Shown here: positions 50,098 through 59,279 of the stretch, one piece after another
Layout: the number at the start of each line of letters is the position of its first letter
Numbering within the stretch: the first letter of the stretch is position 1
NCBI RefSeq assembly: GCF_007859915.1
Contig: NZ_SJPM01000005.1
Span: 367,222 to 431,221, forward strand
Length of the DNA stretch: 64,000 bases
Reading direction: 5' to 3'
Source of the DNA: Neorhodopirellula pilleata
GTDB taxonomy: Bacteria > Planctomycetota > Planctomycetia > Pirellulales > Pirellulaceae
Position numbers and translations under genes: made by a program
Notes under the pieces: model-generated
The model's input: the letters and a program-made list of their open reading frames with translations, nothing else
What the model was told of the DNA's origin: nothing
Database searches by the model: none

Positions 50098-51189
50098 ATG
50101 ATTGTTGAAATCCAAGAGGCGTATCGTGGCAAAACCGTATTTCTGACGGGCCACACCGGTTTCAAGGGATCATGGATGTGTCTATGGCTCAAGAGTCTGG
50201 GCGCGCGAGTTATCGGATACTCACTTGAACCGCCGACCATTCCCAGCAATTTTGTCGAAAGCAACATTGCCGAGGTCGTTGATGAACATGTTATTGGCGA
50301 CATCCGTGATCACGATCGGGTTCTCGGAACTATGCGGGATTGCCGACCCGACTTTGTTTTTCATCTAGCGGCCCAGACGGTCGTTAGAACTGGATATCAA
50401 CAACCGCGTGAGACCTTTGATGTCAACGTCACTGGTACTGCGTCATTACTGGACGCGGTGATAGCACTCAGCCACCCTTGCTCAGTGGTTTGTGTGACTA
50501 GTGATAAGTGCTACTCCAATGACGACCGTCCAAGATCGTTCGTCGAGTCAGATCCGATGGGTGAGCGGGATCCATATGGTGCAAGTAAAGGTTGCACCGA
50601 GCTTGTCGTGAAGGCCTATGCCCACTCCTTCTTTCATCCGGAGCGATACAACGACCATCACGTAGCGATAGCTACGGCGCGTGCGGGCAATGTGATTGGC
50701 GGCGGTGACTGGACACCCCATGCACTCATTCCTGACCTTGCCGAGGCGGCAAAGAGTGGTCAAACGATTTCGCTTCGAAATCCGAATGCGACTCGGCCGT
50801 GGCAGCACGTGCTGCAAACACTCAGTGGTTACTTGCTACTTGCAGTTCGCCTGAACAACGATCCGCAGCGGTACCACGGTGGATGGAACTTCGGACCCGA
50901 AGAAAGAGAGGTGCTGAGCGTTGCCGAGTTTTCTGAATTTTTTTTTCGTACATGGGGTCAAGGAACCTGGCGTGACGATTCCGGTGTCGATCAACCCCAC
51001 GAGGCTCAAACGCTGACGCTTTCAATCGCGAAAGCGCGAGAACAATTAGGCTGGTACCCTCGATGGGATACACAAACGACAATTAATATGTGCGTTGCGT
51101 GGTTTAAACACTATTTGGCCGGAAAAGCTCCGGTCGAAGCATGTCTCGAACAGATTCATCAATTTGAGCATGACTCAAATTCGCTTTAA
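50098..51189 (+). CDS. rfbG: CDP-glucose 4,6-dehydratase, 363 aa
   Basis: It converts CDP-glucose to CDP-4-keto-6-deoxyglucose. Fingerprints: GKTVFLTGHTGFKGSWMCLWLKSLGARVIGYSLEPPT (NAD site), HLAAQTVVRTGYQQPRETFDVNVTGT, TSDKCYSN, DPYGASKGCTELVV (Tyr-Lys) and ARAGNVIGGGDWTPHALIPDLA. Length is standard. It is the last gene of the cluster; about 210 bases without a gene follow before the sigma factor. Confidence 0.95.
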   Translation: MIVEIQEAYRGKTVFLTGHTGFKGSWMCLWLKSLGARVIGYSLEPPTIPSNFVESNIAEVVDEHVIGDIRDHDRVLGTMRDCRPDFVFHLAAQTVVRTGYQQPRETFDVNVTGTASLLDAVIALSHPCSVVCVTSDKCYSNDDRPRSFVESDPMGERDPYGASKGCTELVVKAYAHSFFHPERYNDHHVAIATARAGNVIGGGDWTPHALIPDLAEAAKSGQTISLRNPNATRPWQHVLQTLSGYLLLAVRLNNDPQRYHGGWNFGPEEREVLSVAEFSEFFFRTWGQGTWRDDSGVDQPHEAQTLTLSIAKAREQLGWYPRWDTQTTINMCVAWFKHYLAGKAPVEACLEQIHQFEHDSNSL

Positions 51190-51403
51190 TTGTCATTATC
51201 GGTGCGTCGAGTGCGTTACCAACGCTTGCTTGTCCAACCCGGCTATCTGGTACGAGCGTTCACCCGTTTTTGAGGTGGTTCTCGACTTTTCTTCTCTACG
51301 AGCGTTTTTGCAGCCTAGGTTTTCTCGTAATTCAACTCGAAAGTGCTCTCTTTTCTTGTGGAAGGGTTCTTTTAATTTCAGGTAGGACATTTGTGTCTTA
51401 ATC

Positions 51404-51973
51404 ATGATCGATCACGACAAAAAGAATCTCGAGGACGCGTTTTATTCTGTACGCGACCAGTTAGTCCGCTTGACGAGCGCGCGTTTAGATCGACGGCTCA
51501 AAGGGCGAGTGGATTCGTCCGACATCGTCCAGGACACGTATATGGTCGCGTTTCGCCGGTACTCGGAGTATGTTGCCAATCCGCAGGTTCCTTTGGTCGA
51601 ATGGCTGCGATTCTTGACACTGCAAACGATCACCGAGGCCCATCGGTTTCATCTTGGCCGGTTAAAACGTACGATCCAGAAAGAAGCCGCCAATCCATCA
51701 GGGAAACTCAGTGTCGTATGTGTCGTCGATATGCTAGCAGGGTCTCTGACGAGCCCGCCCAGCGCCGCGATTCGAAGCGAAATGCAGAAAGCCGTGGGCG
51801 AACTGATTGATTCGATGAGCGCGACGGACCAAGAGATCATTCGACTTCGACATGAGGTCATGCTTTCCAATGACGAATGCGCTAATAAACTTGGGCTTTC
51901 AAGTTCGGCAGCGAGCAAGAGGTATATCCGTGCAATAAAACGTCTCCGTTGTGTTGCGAGCGAGTACCTTTAA
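51404..51973 (+). CDS. ECF RNA polymerase sigma factor, 189 aa
   Basis: Region 2 is ARLDRRLKGRVDSSDIVQDTYMVAFRRYSEY (about 26-56), which recruits core polymerase and reads the -10 box. Region 4 is SATDQEIIRLRHEVMLSNDECANKLGLSSSAASKRYIRAIKRL (about 140-182) for the -35 box. The short region 2 with VDxSDIVQDT is typical of the planctomycete kinase-linked ECF groups. Its stop overlaps the kinase start (TAATG), so the kinase most likely controls it or shares its signal. Confidence 0.92.
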   Translation: MIDHDKKNLEDAFYSVRDQLVRLTSARLDRRLKGRVDSSDIVQDTYMVAFRRYSEYVANPQVPLVEWLRFLTLQTITEAHRFHLGRLKRTIQKEAANPSGKLSVVCVVDMLAGSLTSPPSAAIRSEMQKAVGELIDSMSATDQEIIRLRHEVMLSNDECANKLGLSSSAASKRYIRAIKRLRCVASEYL

Positions 51974-53907
51974 TGAAGGATTCGGCGGCCGCATCCGAAG
52001 TCGAGCACGAGCGATTGGATCAACTCTTGCAAGAGTATCTTGCGAGTTGCCGACGTGGGGATTCACCCGATATCGAACTGTACGCACAAGCTCATCCTGC
52101 ACTTGCCGACGAGATCCGCGAGTTATTTCCGGTAGTTGAATTCGCTGAACATCTAAATGCTGATGCATCGGATCATGTTCATTTCACTCCGACTCGTCAA
52201 GCGATGCAGCTTGGACCTTTCCACCTAACTCGTGAAATCGGCAGCGGCGGGATGGGAGTCGTTTACGAAGCGACCCAACCTCCATTGAACCAGAAGTTTG
52301 CGGTCAAAGTTCAAAAGGGATTTTCGACAAATTCAGCCGTTTCGCAATCGCGATTCACTCGGGAGGCGCAAGCGGCCTCGCGTCTACATCATCCGAATAT
52401 TGTGCCCGCTAAATATTATGGAACTGAAGCGAGTCAGAATTATCTGGTGATGCCACTGATCGATGGCGTCAGTCTGGACAGGCTGATCGCTGCCAAAGAC
52501 GATGTCGATCCCAGGACATATTTACTGTTTGAAGATATATGCACCGATTGGCAACGCTTGGCAGCGCTCGGTGCCCAAGTCGCGTCGGCACTCTCTTACG
52601 CTCACTCACAGGGGATGATTCATCGCGACGTCAAGCCCGCCAACCTGATCCTTGCCCAAAACGGAAATATTTGGGTCACTGACTTCGGTCTTGCCAAAAT
52701 GCGGGATGACAAGAGTGATTTAAGTTGCACCGGTGAGATGGTTGGTACACCGAGGTATATGGCTCCGGAGCAACTCCACGGGGTGGCCGATGAGAGAAGC
52801 GATGTCTACGGACTCGGGTTCACACTATTCGAGATCGTGACGCGTCAATGCCCTTGGGCCGGCCCTCAAAACTGGGGAGCAACGAACACGATTCTTGGGG
52901 AGCGAAGAGCCACGGCCAGAGGGACCTCACGAACTCTTGAGATCCCAGATGTACGTGAGCTGAATCCGGCGATCCCGGACGTGTTTGCAATGGTGATCAT
53001 GAAGGCGATCGCACGTAATCCGGAGTCACGTTATCAATCCGCCCGGGAGCTCGAGTTGGACTTGAACGAACTGTGTTACCGAGGCAATATCGATCGCCGA
53101 AGTTCTCCGCGTAGTCGAGCAACCCTGAGCAAGCATCAAGCCCGTAGTGTCGCCGTCTTGATGGGCGTTTCCTTTATCCTCATCGCTGCGATTTGGGTTT
53201 GGAGACCATTTCCGGAAGTGGCGGAAACGTTGCCAGCAGTGCCACGCAAACCGCCTCACAATCAATCCCTTTTCCCTCCAACCCACTGCATCACCTACGC
53301 CGAACCTGGAACGGATTTGATCAACCTTGTCATCACTGTCAACTCTCGATCCGACGACGCGGAGGAGTACGGCGAAGGGACCATGTACCTCGACAGCAGC
53401 GACTTAGAATTGACCTGGGACGAAATCGACCAGATCATTGGGCTTCGTTTCGTCGGTGTTGAGATTGCACCTAGATCAGAAATTAGCTCCGCCCGGCTGT
53501 GTTTCTACGCCGAACGTACGGACTTACTTCCGACGGATCTTGTTGTGTTTGGTGTCGATAACGCAAACCCGATCAGCTTCACGCCGTTGGACTATGACAT
53601 TTCAAGACGTCCTCGCACCTTGCATCGCGTCAAGTGGAACCCCGAGCGTTGGACCAGTGGCGAATTATATGAGACGCCGGACTGCCGAGAGATCGTTCAA
53701 AGCCTCGTCAATAAAACGGATTGGAAATCAGGGAACGCGATGGCGTTCATCATTGAGGGGAAGGGCAATCGGACGGCGACCGCATACGACGGCAATTATC
53801 ACTATGCCCCCATGTTGAAGATCCAGTATCGAAAGCCCGCTGAAAAGCTTGTCGGATCGCAAGGGAATGATCCAGTGGCACGTCGCCTACCGCAAGTCGA
53901 AGACTGA
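51973..53907 (+). CDS. Membrane Ser/Thr protein kinase with extracytoplasmic DNRLRE-like domain, 644 aa
   Basis: A short N-terminal helical part resembles the tail seen in kinases next to ECF factors. The kinase domain (about 78-360) has IGSGGMGVVYEA, FAVKVQKG (Lys), HRDVKPANLILAQNG, TDFGLAK and GTPRYMAPEQL. A single membrane helix follows (about 396-414, VAVLMGVSFILIAAIWVW). Outside, residues about 435-630 look like the DNRLRE/CBM-type beta domain (GLRFVGVEIAPRSEISSARLCFYAE ... VKWNPERWTSGELYETPDCREIVQSLVNKTDWKSGNAMAFIIEGKGNRTATAYDG). This could sense a cell-surface ligand. Confidence 0.9.
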   Translation: MKDSAAASEVEHERLDQLLQEYLASCRRGDSPDIELYAQAHPALADEIRELFPVVEFAEHLNADASDHVHFTPTRQAMQLGPFHLTREIGSGGMGVVYEATQPPLNQKFAVKVQKGFSTNSAVSQSRFTREAQAASRLHHPNIVPAKYYGTEASQNYLVMPLIDGVSLDRLIAAKDDVDPRTYLLFEDICTDWQRLAALGAQVASALSYAHSQGMIHRDVKPANLILAQNGNIWVTDFGLAKMRDDKSDLSCTGEMVGTPRYMAPEQLHGVADERSDVYGLGFTLFEIVTRQCPWAGPQNWGATNTILGERRATARGTSRTLEIPDVRELNPAIPDVFAMVIMKAIARNPESRYQSARELELDLNELCYRGNIDRRSSPRSRATLSKHQARSVAVLMGVSFILIAAIWVWRPFPEVAETLPAVPRKPPHNQSLFPPTHCITYAEPGTDLINLVITVNSRSDDAEEYGEGTMYLDSSDLELTWDEIDQIIGLRFVGVEIAPRSEISSARLCFYAERTDLLPTDLVVFGVDNANPISFTPLDYDISRRPRTLHRVKWNPERWTSGELYETPDCREIVQSLVNKTDWKSGNAMAFIIEGKGNRTATAYDGNYHYAPMLKIQYRKPAEKLVGSQGNDPVARRLPQVED

Positions 53908-53909
53908 GT

Positions 53910-54551
53910 CTAGCCGGAATCCGACCTCGTCCAGCGTCGGATCGGGATCGAGAGCCATTTGGCAAGCTCCGCCGCGTTGGTCGGCGTGGAGGAGTCGGGG
54001 TTGATCGTGTTGAGGATCACTTCATCGATCGCTAAACCGGACGCTTGCGCAGCTCGCACGCACGCGATCACGTCGTGTTGAACACCCAAACGATCCGCGG
54101 CGACCAGGGTAATTTTGACCGGATAGCGGCGCTGTAGTCGGATCGCGAAGTCGAGATTGAGCATCGAGTCGCTGATCGGACTGAACAATCCCCCGGCTCC
54201 TTCGATCAGAACTTCATCGAAATCTATCCACGCATCCAGACCAGAAATCAGTTGATCTTCATCGACGCGACGACCTTCGGCAGCGGCGGCTTGAGGCGGT
54301 GCCAGCGCGGCGACGAAGGTTTGCGGGCACACGGATTGCAAGGTGAGCGGTTTGCCGGCGGCGTTCCACAACAAAACCGCATCGCTGGCGACGGGCCGGC
54401 CCGTTTCGTCAGGTTCACAACCACTGGCGACCGGTTTGTAAACGCCGACGCGCTGCCCGACACGTCGCCGAGTTTCCGCCAACGCCGAGGCATAGTATGT
54501 TTTGCCCACGTCGGTTCCGGTTCCCGTGATCAAGTTCCAATTTGAAGCCAT
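53910..54551 (-). CDS. bioD: Dethiobiotin synthetase, 213 aa
   Basis: It makes dethiobiotin from diaminopelargonate, CO2 and ATP. The P-loop is ITGTGTDVGKTYYASALAE (GTGTDVGKT at 10-18), then GVYKPVASGCEPD with the catalytic Lys, AALAPPQAAAAEGR, and EVLIEGAGGLFSPISDSMLNLDFA. The start is taken as the ATG at 54549-54551, where its codon overlaps the ATG of the divergent aguB. An in-frame TTG/ATG-like start at 54563 would add 4 residues. Convergent with the kinase gene, with two bases between them. Confidence 0.94.
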   Translation of the reverse strand: MASNWNLITGTGTDVGKTYYASALAETRRRVGQRVGVYKPVASGCEPDETGRPVASDAVLLWNAAGKPLTLQSVCPQTFVAALAPPQAAAAEGRRVDEDQLISGLDAWIDFDEVLIEGAGGLFSPISDSMLNLDFAIRLQRRYPVKITLVAADRLGVQHDVIACVRAAQASGLAIDEVILNTINPDSSTPTNAAELAKWLSIPIRRWTRSDSG

Positions 54552-55467
54552 GAATTCATCCAATCAAACTGTTCGTTTGTCGCTCGTTCAAATGCGAGAC
54601 CGAGGCACCAAAGAATTAACCACCCAGGCAACGATCCAATGGATCGAACAGGCCGCCCAAGCGGGTAGCCAAATCGTATGCCTTCAGGAACTTTTCGCCA
54701 CTTGCTACCCATGCCAAGCCGAGGATCATGCGATGTTCGACTTGGCCGAATCGATCCCCGGTCCGACGACCGATGCGATGTCGCAAGTTGCCAAACGCCT
54801 GGGCATCGTCATTGTGGTGCCATTGTTCGAACGACGAACCGCAGGGGTCTACCACAACTCCGTCGCGGTATTGGACGCGGACGGAACGATCGCCGGTGTC
54901 TATCGCAAGATGCACATCCCCGATGACCCGTTGTACTACGAAAAGTTTTATTTCACACCGGGGGATGCGGCCCGACGTGACGGATCGGTCCCCACCGACC
55001 GCGCCAATGGGTTCAACGTCATCCAAACCCGGTTCGCCAAACTCGGCGTGGGCATCTGTTGGGATCAATGGTATCCCGAAGCGGCAAGACTGTTTGCCCT
55101 CGCTGGTGCTGAGATCCTGCTGTATCCGACAGCGATCGGATGGATTGATGAGGAGAAAGACGAATTCGGTGCGGGCCAACTAGACGCCTGGATGACAAGC
55201 ATGCGGGCGCACGCGATCGCCAACGGGATTTTCGTCGGGGCACCCAATCGAATCGGCAATGAGGGACGCGTCCAATTCTGGGGCAATTCGTTCATCGTTT
55301 CACCGCGAGGCGAAATGATGGAGCGCGGTGACGATCAGACCGAGCAAATCCTTACGGCCGATTGCCAGCTTGCGGAAATCGACGTCGTGCGGACTCACTG
55401 GCCATTCTTGCGAGATCGGCGAATCGACGCATACAGTGATCTGACGCGGCGATGGATCGGCGATTAG
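54550..55467 (+). CDS. aguB: N-carbamoylputrescine amidase, 305 aa
   Basis: A carbon-nitrogen hydrolase that turns N-carbamoylputrescine into putrescine. The catalytic triad is Glu47 (CLQELF), Lys120 (GVYRKMHIPDDP) and Cys170 (GVGICWDQWYPEAAR). The stretches ELFATCYPCQAEDH, DDPLYYEKFYFTPGD and ILLYPTAIGW are characteristic of the plant/bacterial AguB sub-family. The start ATG shares CAT/ATG with bioD on the other strand. It ends four bases into the convergent response regulator. Confidence 0.94.
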   Translation: MNSSNQTVRLSLVQMRDRGTKELTTQATIQWIEQAAQAGSQIVCLQELFATCYPCQAEDHAMFDLAESIPGPTTDAMSQVAKRLGIVIVVPLFERRTAGVYHNSVAVLDADGTIAGVYRKMHIPDDPLYYEKFYFTPGDAARRDGSVPTDRANGFNVIQTRFAKLGVGICWDQWYPEAARLFALAGAEILLYPTAIGWIDEEKDEFGAGQLDAWMTSMRAHAIANGIFVGAPNRIGNEGRVQFWGNSFIVSPRGEMMERGDDQTEQILTADCQLAEIDVVRTHWPFLRDRRIDAYSDLTRRWIGD

Positions 55468-55901
55468 GCGTCGTTGGGAAACGTCGCCAAAGACACGTAG
55501 GCATCAAGCAGATTCAACAAGTTTTCGAAATCACTGTCGACGTTGGACTTGATAATGTATCCGGCAACCGACCTAGCGTAGGCGGCACGAAGGTCGCGAT
55601 CGTTGTCCGAAGTGGTCAAGACGAACACGATACTGTCGCTAAGCTTGGGGTCGGCACGCAATTCAGCCAAGAACTCATGCCCTGACATCCGCGGCATGTT
55701 CAGATCCAACAAGATCACATACGGCGGATGGATGAGCGCTTGGTTGTTGTGGCCCCGGAGTTTCTCGAGCGCATCAAGGCCGTCGCACGCTAACACTAAA
55801 TGGTCCAGACGGTCGACGCGTCGAAACGCCCGCTCGATTGCGGCGCGATCAACTTCATCGTCGTCGACGACCAAGATTTTCGTTTTTGTTTCGAAGATCA
55901 C
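55464..55901 (-). CDS. Single-domain response regulator (CheY-like), 145 aa
   Basis: A receiver domain only: ILVVDDDEVDRAAIERAF (acid pair Asp13/Asp14), phosphoacceptor Asp66 in YVILLDLNMPRMSGHEFL, Thr in FVLTTSDND, and the switch Lys in VAGYIIKSN. The spacing (long loop between helix 1 and strand 3) fits the Rcp1-like group that pairs with phytochrome-type or hybrid kinases. No output domain or kinase lies nearby. It is convergent with aguB, overlapping by 4 bases. Confidence 0.92.
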   Translation of the reverse strand: MIFETKTKILVVDDDEVDRAAIERAFRRVDRLDHLVLACDGLDALEKLRGHNNQALIHPPYVILLDLNMPRMSGHEFLAELRADPKLSDSIVFVLTTSDNDRDLRAAYARSVAGYIIKSNVDSDFENLLNLLDAYVSLATFPNDA

Positions 55902-56145
55902 GAATACCTAATACCAATCATCAACATGATAAGAACAACGTTACTTAGATCATTGATCATTTGCCCTCTCGAGAAGTCTGCACCCCTCGAAAAGTCTCGT
56001 GATCTATCTCCTCACCAACGTTCCGCCAAGAACTACAACCAAATTAACTATGCCACTTATTTGACACCGGGGCCATCTTCAAAACAATCAACCCAACGGA
56101 TTGTCGTGCAGATAAACGCTCATCTTTAGCAGCCGATTACGCTGT

Positions 56146-58944
56146 TTATCGGCCGTAGATCGCTTCTACCGGTTGCACCTTCAGCGGCATTCCACAGCCG
56201 GGCAGCTGGCACGGGCTATCGCCACCGACAAAATCGCCGCAATCGATCATTCCGCCCTGGGACGTCCCCACTAGCCGTAACATGGAATCCGGATCGATCG
56301 GACCTGGATCGATCCACATTCCTTCAGGAGTCAACTCCATCGTACCCAAGTCCAGATCCAATCCGCGTCGAACGACCTCGAAATTGACGAAGATATTGAG
56401 CAGCCCATTCTGTGAATTAAGCAAGTCACTGAGCGCAGAGATCGTATCGCGAGCGGCCGTCGGTCCGCTGTTGAGTCCCCGAGCGTCGCGGAACGAACGA
56501 ATGTCTTCGTTTAGTTCCAATTGCGATGCGGCGATACGTACGGATTGTCGCCCCAGTTCGAAATTAATTCGGTTGGCTTGCAGCTGACGAATACTCGCTC
56601 GAAGTCCTTGCCAAACATCGTCCTCGAAATTGTAGTATGAACGCTTGGCTTGTTCATATTCAATGAGCGCCTGCCGATACGTGTTGCGTTCTTGCAAACG
56701 TGTGATCGGAGCGTCCCAACGCAATCCCACTCGAAAACTGGTGTTATTGTTCGAGGGCAAATCGGTCAGTGCTGTCCGGTTGATATCGCCCGACAAAACC
56801 ACATCGAGATCGCTCTCGAGGTCATCGGCAAAGAACTCAATGCGACGATACGTATCGACCAAAGCGGCCCGTGCATTGGCCCAGTCGCGACGATTCACTC
56901 GCGCGATCTGCAAGGCTTCGGCCGGCTCGATGTCGACTTCCGGCAACAACAGCGATTCGACGCGGGCGCGAGCCTGAATGAGTTGCAACGCTAAAACGTC
57001 TTCGCCCAAGTCAGCCAACAAGTCTTGGCTGGCAAGGATCACTTGCGTGCGAACTTGTTCGGCGATCTTGACCAGGTCGGCCGATCCTGGGCCGCTGGCA
57101 ATGAACTTTTCGATTCGATCATTGAGTGCATCGACGGACACAAGGTACTCTCGAAGACGTTCGCTGATGTCGGCAAACTGTTCACCAAGCTCTTCACCAA
57201 GTTCCAGAACTGGCTTTAGATCGAAAATCGATTCATCGACGGTTTCAATCCCCAACAGCGAGCACACGTTCTGTTGTTCTTCACGATACAACTGAAACAA
57301 TGACTCGGTTTGCGAGCGGCGTTCTGGGATTTGCTCGGCGAGTATCCTGAGATCCTCCTTGACTCGGGGCAGATCGTCGTCGATCAGCTCACGCGTGAAT
57401 CTGGACAGCGGCTTGATGGATTCGCGAAGTTCTTCAATCGCATCGATCGTGGTTTGGTCCCATGCTAACTTCGATCGTGGCGCACCGGTGGCCGGATCGA
57501 GATCGGTGTCGGTCGCTTCGAGCAGGGCCACGTTAATCGCTCCGACCGCGACACGAACGTTGATCAATTGCTCCCGTCGACTGCGAAGCGTGCGATCGAT
57601 CAACTCAAACCTTTCGAGAGCCGGGTCTTTGATTTGAACGCAAATGTAAGGTGGCAGTCCGAGATCACGCAGGAAGCTATCGACCGAACTTTGGAAGCCG
57701 ACCCGGCGACTAACGAGTTGACTTTGCGAGTTCAACAATGCCGAACGCGCTTGGGCAATTTGCAAACGCTGACGAATGATCGCTTCAGGGTCATCGGGGA
57801 TCGTGGTCAGCAATTCGACCAAGGTGTTTTCCAAGATCACCAAGTTCTCACCCAAGCGAGCGATGTTTTCTTCCAGGTTTCGGATCTGCAATTGGTCCTG
57901 AAGCAATCCAAAATAACCGCCCGCTTGCGGGACACCACCGCCACCGCCACCGCCCAGGTTAGCGAATCCCGAATCGAAACCAGTGAATGCGCCCGTGTTG
58001 GCGGCGAACGTGCCACCGGTCCGGTTGACTTGGCTGTCATTGTTACGGCCGGTGACGATATCGAGATAGAACCCTCGACGGAATCGTTCGAAGTTTCGAA
58101 CATTGGCGAGCAAACGACGCTCCGCAAGGGTCAACAGTTCCAAGACGCGATCACGGCCGGCGTCCCGCAATAGAGGTTGCAACAGGGTAAAGTCCAACAA
58201 CGTCGACGTTGCCGCAGTGTCAGGACCGCTGAGATTCCAGACAACTTCGTTGGCGAAGTTCACGATAAGGTCCGCGCCGGTTGCAAACCGTCGCCGCATC
58301 GCCGCATCACCGCCAAGGGCAATCGACGTATCGCTGTTGCTGATCGCCCCGAATCGTTGGTTACGTTGGACAAACTCGGTGCCGGCTCCGGCAAAAAACT
58401 GAGTATCGAACTGAAACCGTTGGCTCGTCACGTCGAGGGCGGACAAGTAGAGCTGTTCCAATTGACGCTGGTAATCGGGCGAATGCAACAGTGCGATTTG
58501 AACCGCGTTTTCGGAATTCAGCTCCAAGATCCCGTTCTCATTGAGCGGCAAGAACTGCCACCAATCTGGGTTTTCGGCCGTATTGGTCAAACCCGGAGCC
58601 TCCCACATCGGGTAGCCACGTCTGCCGTCGACGCACTGCATGTATCGATGCGACGCGGGATCATCCAGCGGCATCGGCTGGAAATCCAGATCAAACGGAT
58701 TGTACATCCGGCTACGTCGATCGATGTCAATGACTAGCGGCGTGTTTGGCGGCCGGGCGACATGCGAGGCCTTCTGTGCCATCAATGCGTGGGCTTCTTG
58801 GTCGGCCTGAACCCGATAATGGGTTCGTGAACAACCGCTCATCAGACTCAATCCCCCGATCGTCAGGACACCGAACACAGCGAACCGAAATGCAAGGCGG
58901 TTGCGTATGGGATGCTTAACCTGAGTCGTCGGTGGGGTCGCCAT
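56146..58944 (-). CDS. TolC-like outer-membrane lipoprotein with long insertion, 932 aa
   Basis: The N-terminus has a membrane segment and lipobox (GGLSLMSGCSR, Cys38). Family parts: SENAVQIALLHSPDYQRQLEQLYLSALDV near 140-170 and, near the end, RVGLRWDAPITRLQERNTYRQALIEYEQAKRSYYNFEDDVWQGLRASIRQLQANRINFEL. These are the repeated helical hairpins of TolC efflux proteins. At 932 residues it is about twice usual size: residues about 430-680 are a charged coiled-coil insertion, and there is a seven-Gly run near 327. No membrane-fusion or pump gene lies next to it, so the transport partner is elsewhere. Confidence 0.84.
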   Translation of the reverse strand: MATPPTTQVKHPIRNRLAFRFAVFGVLTIGGLSLMSGCSRTHYRVQADQEAHALMAQKASHVARPPNTPLVIDIDRRSRMYNPFDLDFQPMPLDDPASHRYMQCVDGRRGYPMWEAPGLTNTAENPDWWQFLPLNENGILELNSENAVQIALLHSPDYQRQLEQLYLSALDVTSQRFQFDTQFFAGAGTEFVQRNQRFGAISNSDTSIALGGDAAMRRRFATGADLIVNFANEVVWNLSGPDTAATSTLLDFTLLQPLLRDAGRDRVLELLTLAERRLLANVRNFERFRRGFYLDIVTGRNNDSQVNRTGGTFAANTGAFTGFDSGFANLGGGGGGGVPQAGGYFGLLQDQLQIRNLEENIARLGENLVILENTLVELLTTIPDDPEAIIRQRLQIAQARSALLNSQSQLVSRRVGFQSSVDSFLRDLGLPPYICVQIKDPALERFELIDRTLRSRREQLINVRVAVGAINVALLEATDTDLDPATGAPRSKLAWDQTTIDAIEELRESIKPLSRFTRELIDDDLPRVKEDLRILAEQIPERRSQTESLFQLYREEQQNVCSLLGIETVDESIFDLKPVLELGEELGEQFADISERLREYLVSVDALNDRIEKFIASGPGSADLVKIAEQVRTQVILASQDLLADLGEDVLALQLIQARARVESLLLPEVDIEPAEALQIARVNRRDWANARAALVDTYRRIEFFADDLESDLDVVLSGDINRTALTDLPSNNNTSFRVGLRWDAPITRLQERNTYRQALIEYEQAKRSYYNFEDDVWQGLRASIRQLQANRINFELGRQSVRIAASQLELNEDIRSFRDARGLNSGPTAARDTISALSDLLNSQNGLLNIFVNFEVVRRGLDLDLGTMELTPEGMWIDPGPIDPDSMLRLVGTSQGGMIDCGDFVGGDSPCQLPGCGMPLKVQPVEAIYGR

Positions 58945-59279
58945 GAGATCATTTGCCCGGAGTGAAGATCCTATTCACCTCTTCCATTCGGACGATCCGA
59001 CGAACCGGCTTGATCGTTCGGCCGTGCAAAGCCCGACTAACCCCCACCCTGGGCGGCCGGTCGGTCGGGTTGGCAAGGATTTACGGGTTGCAATGGTCAA
59101 GGTGGAAGGATTGATGAGGCCGGTTGCCCTGCGTTCGGAGCACGAAAGCTCGCCCTAACCAGAAAAGTTGATGAAAAAGGTGCCTGAACCGACCCTGATT
59201 GATTAGAATTTGCATTGATTCCACTCGGCGAAACCGCCGCTTTTCGACTCGCTCTTCCACCTCTTCCTGCCTTTTCTCA
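58945..59279. other. Gene-free interval upstream of two divergent genes
   Basis: 335 bases between the start of the TolC-like gene (minus) and the start of the coiled-coil gene (plus). It should hold both promoters. I see no repeat, RNA gene or clear promoter; the plus frame open from 59199 has no ATG before 59280. Confidence 0.45.
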
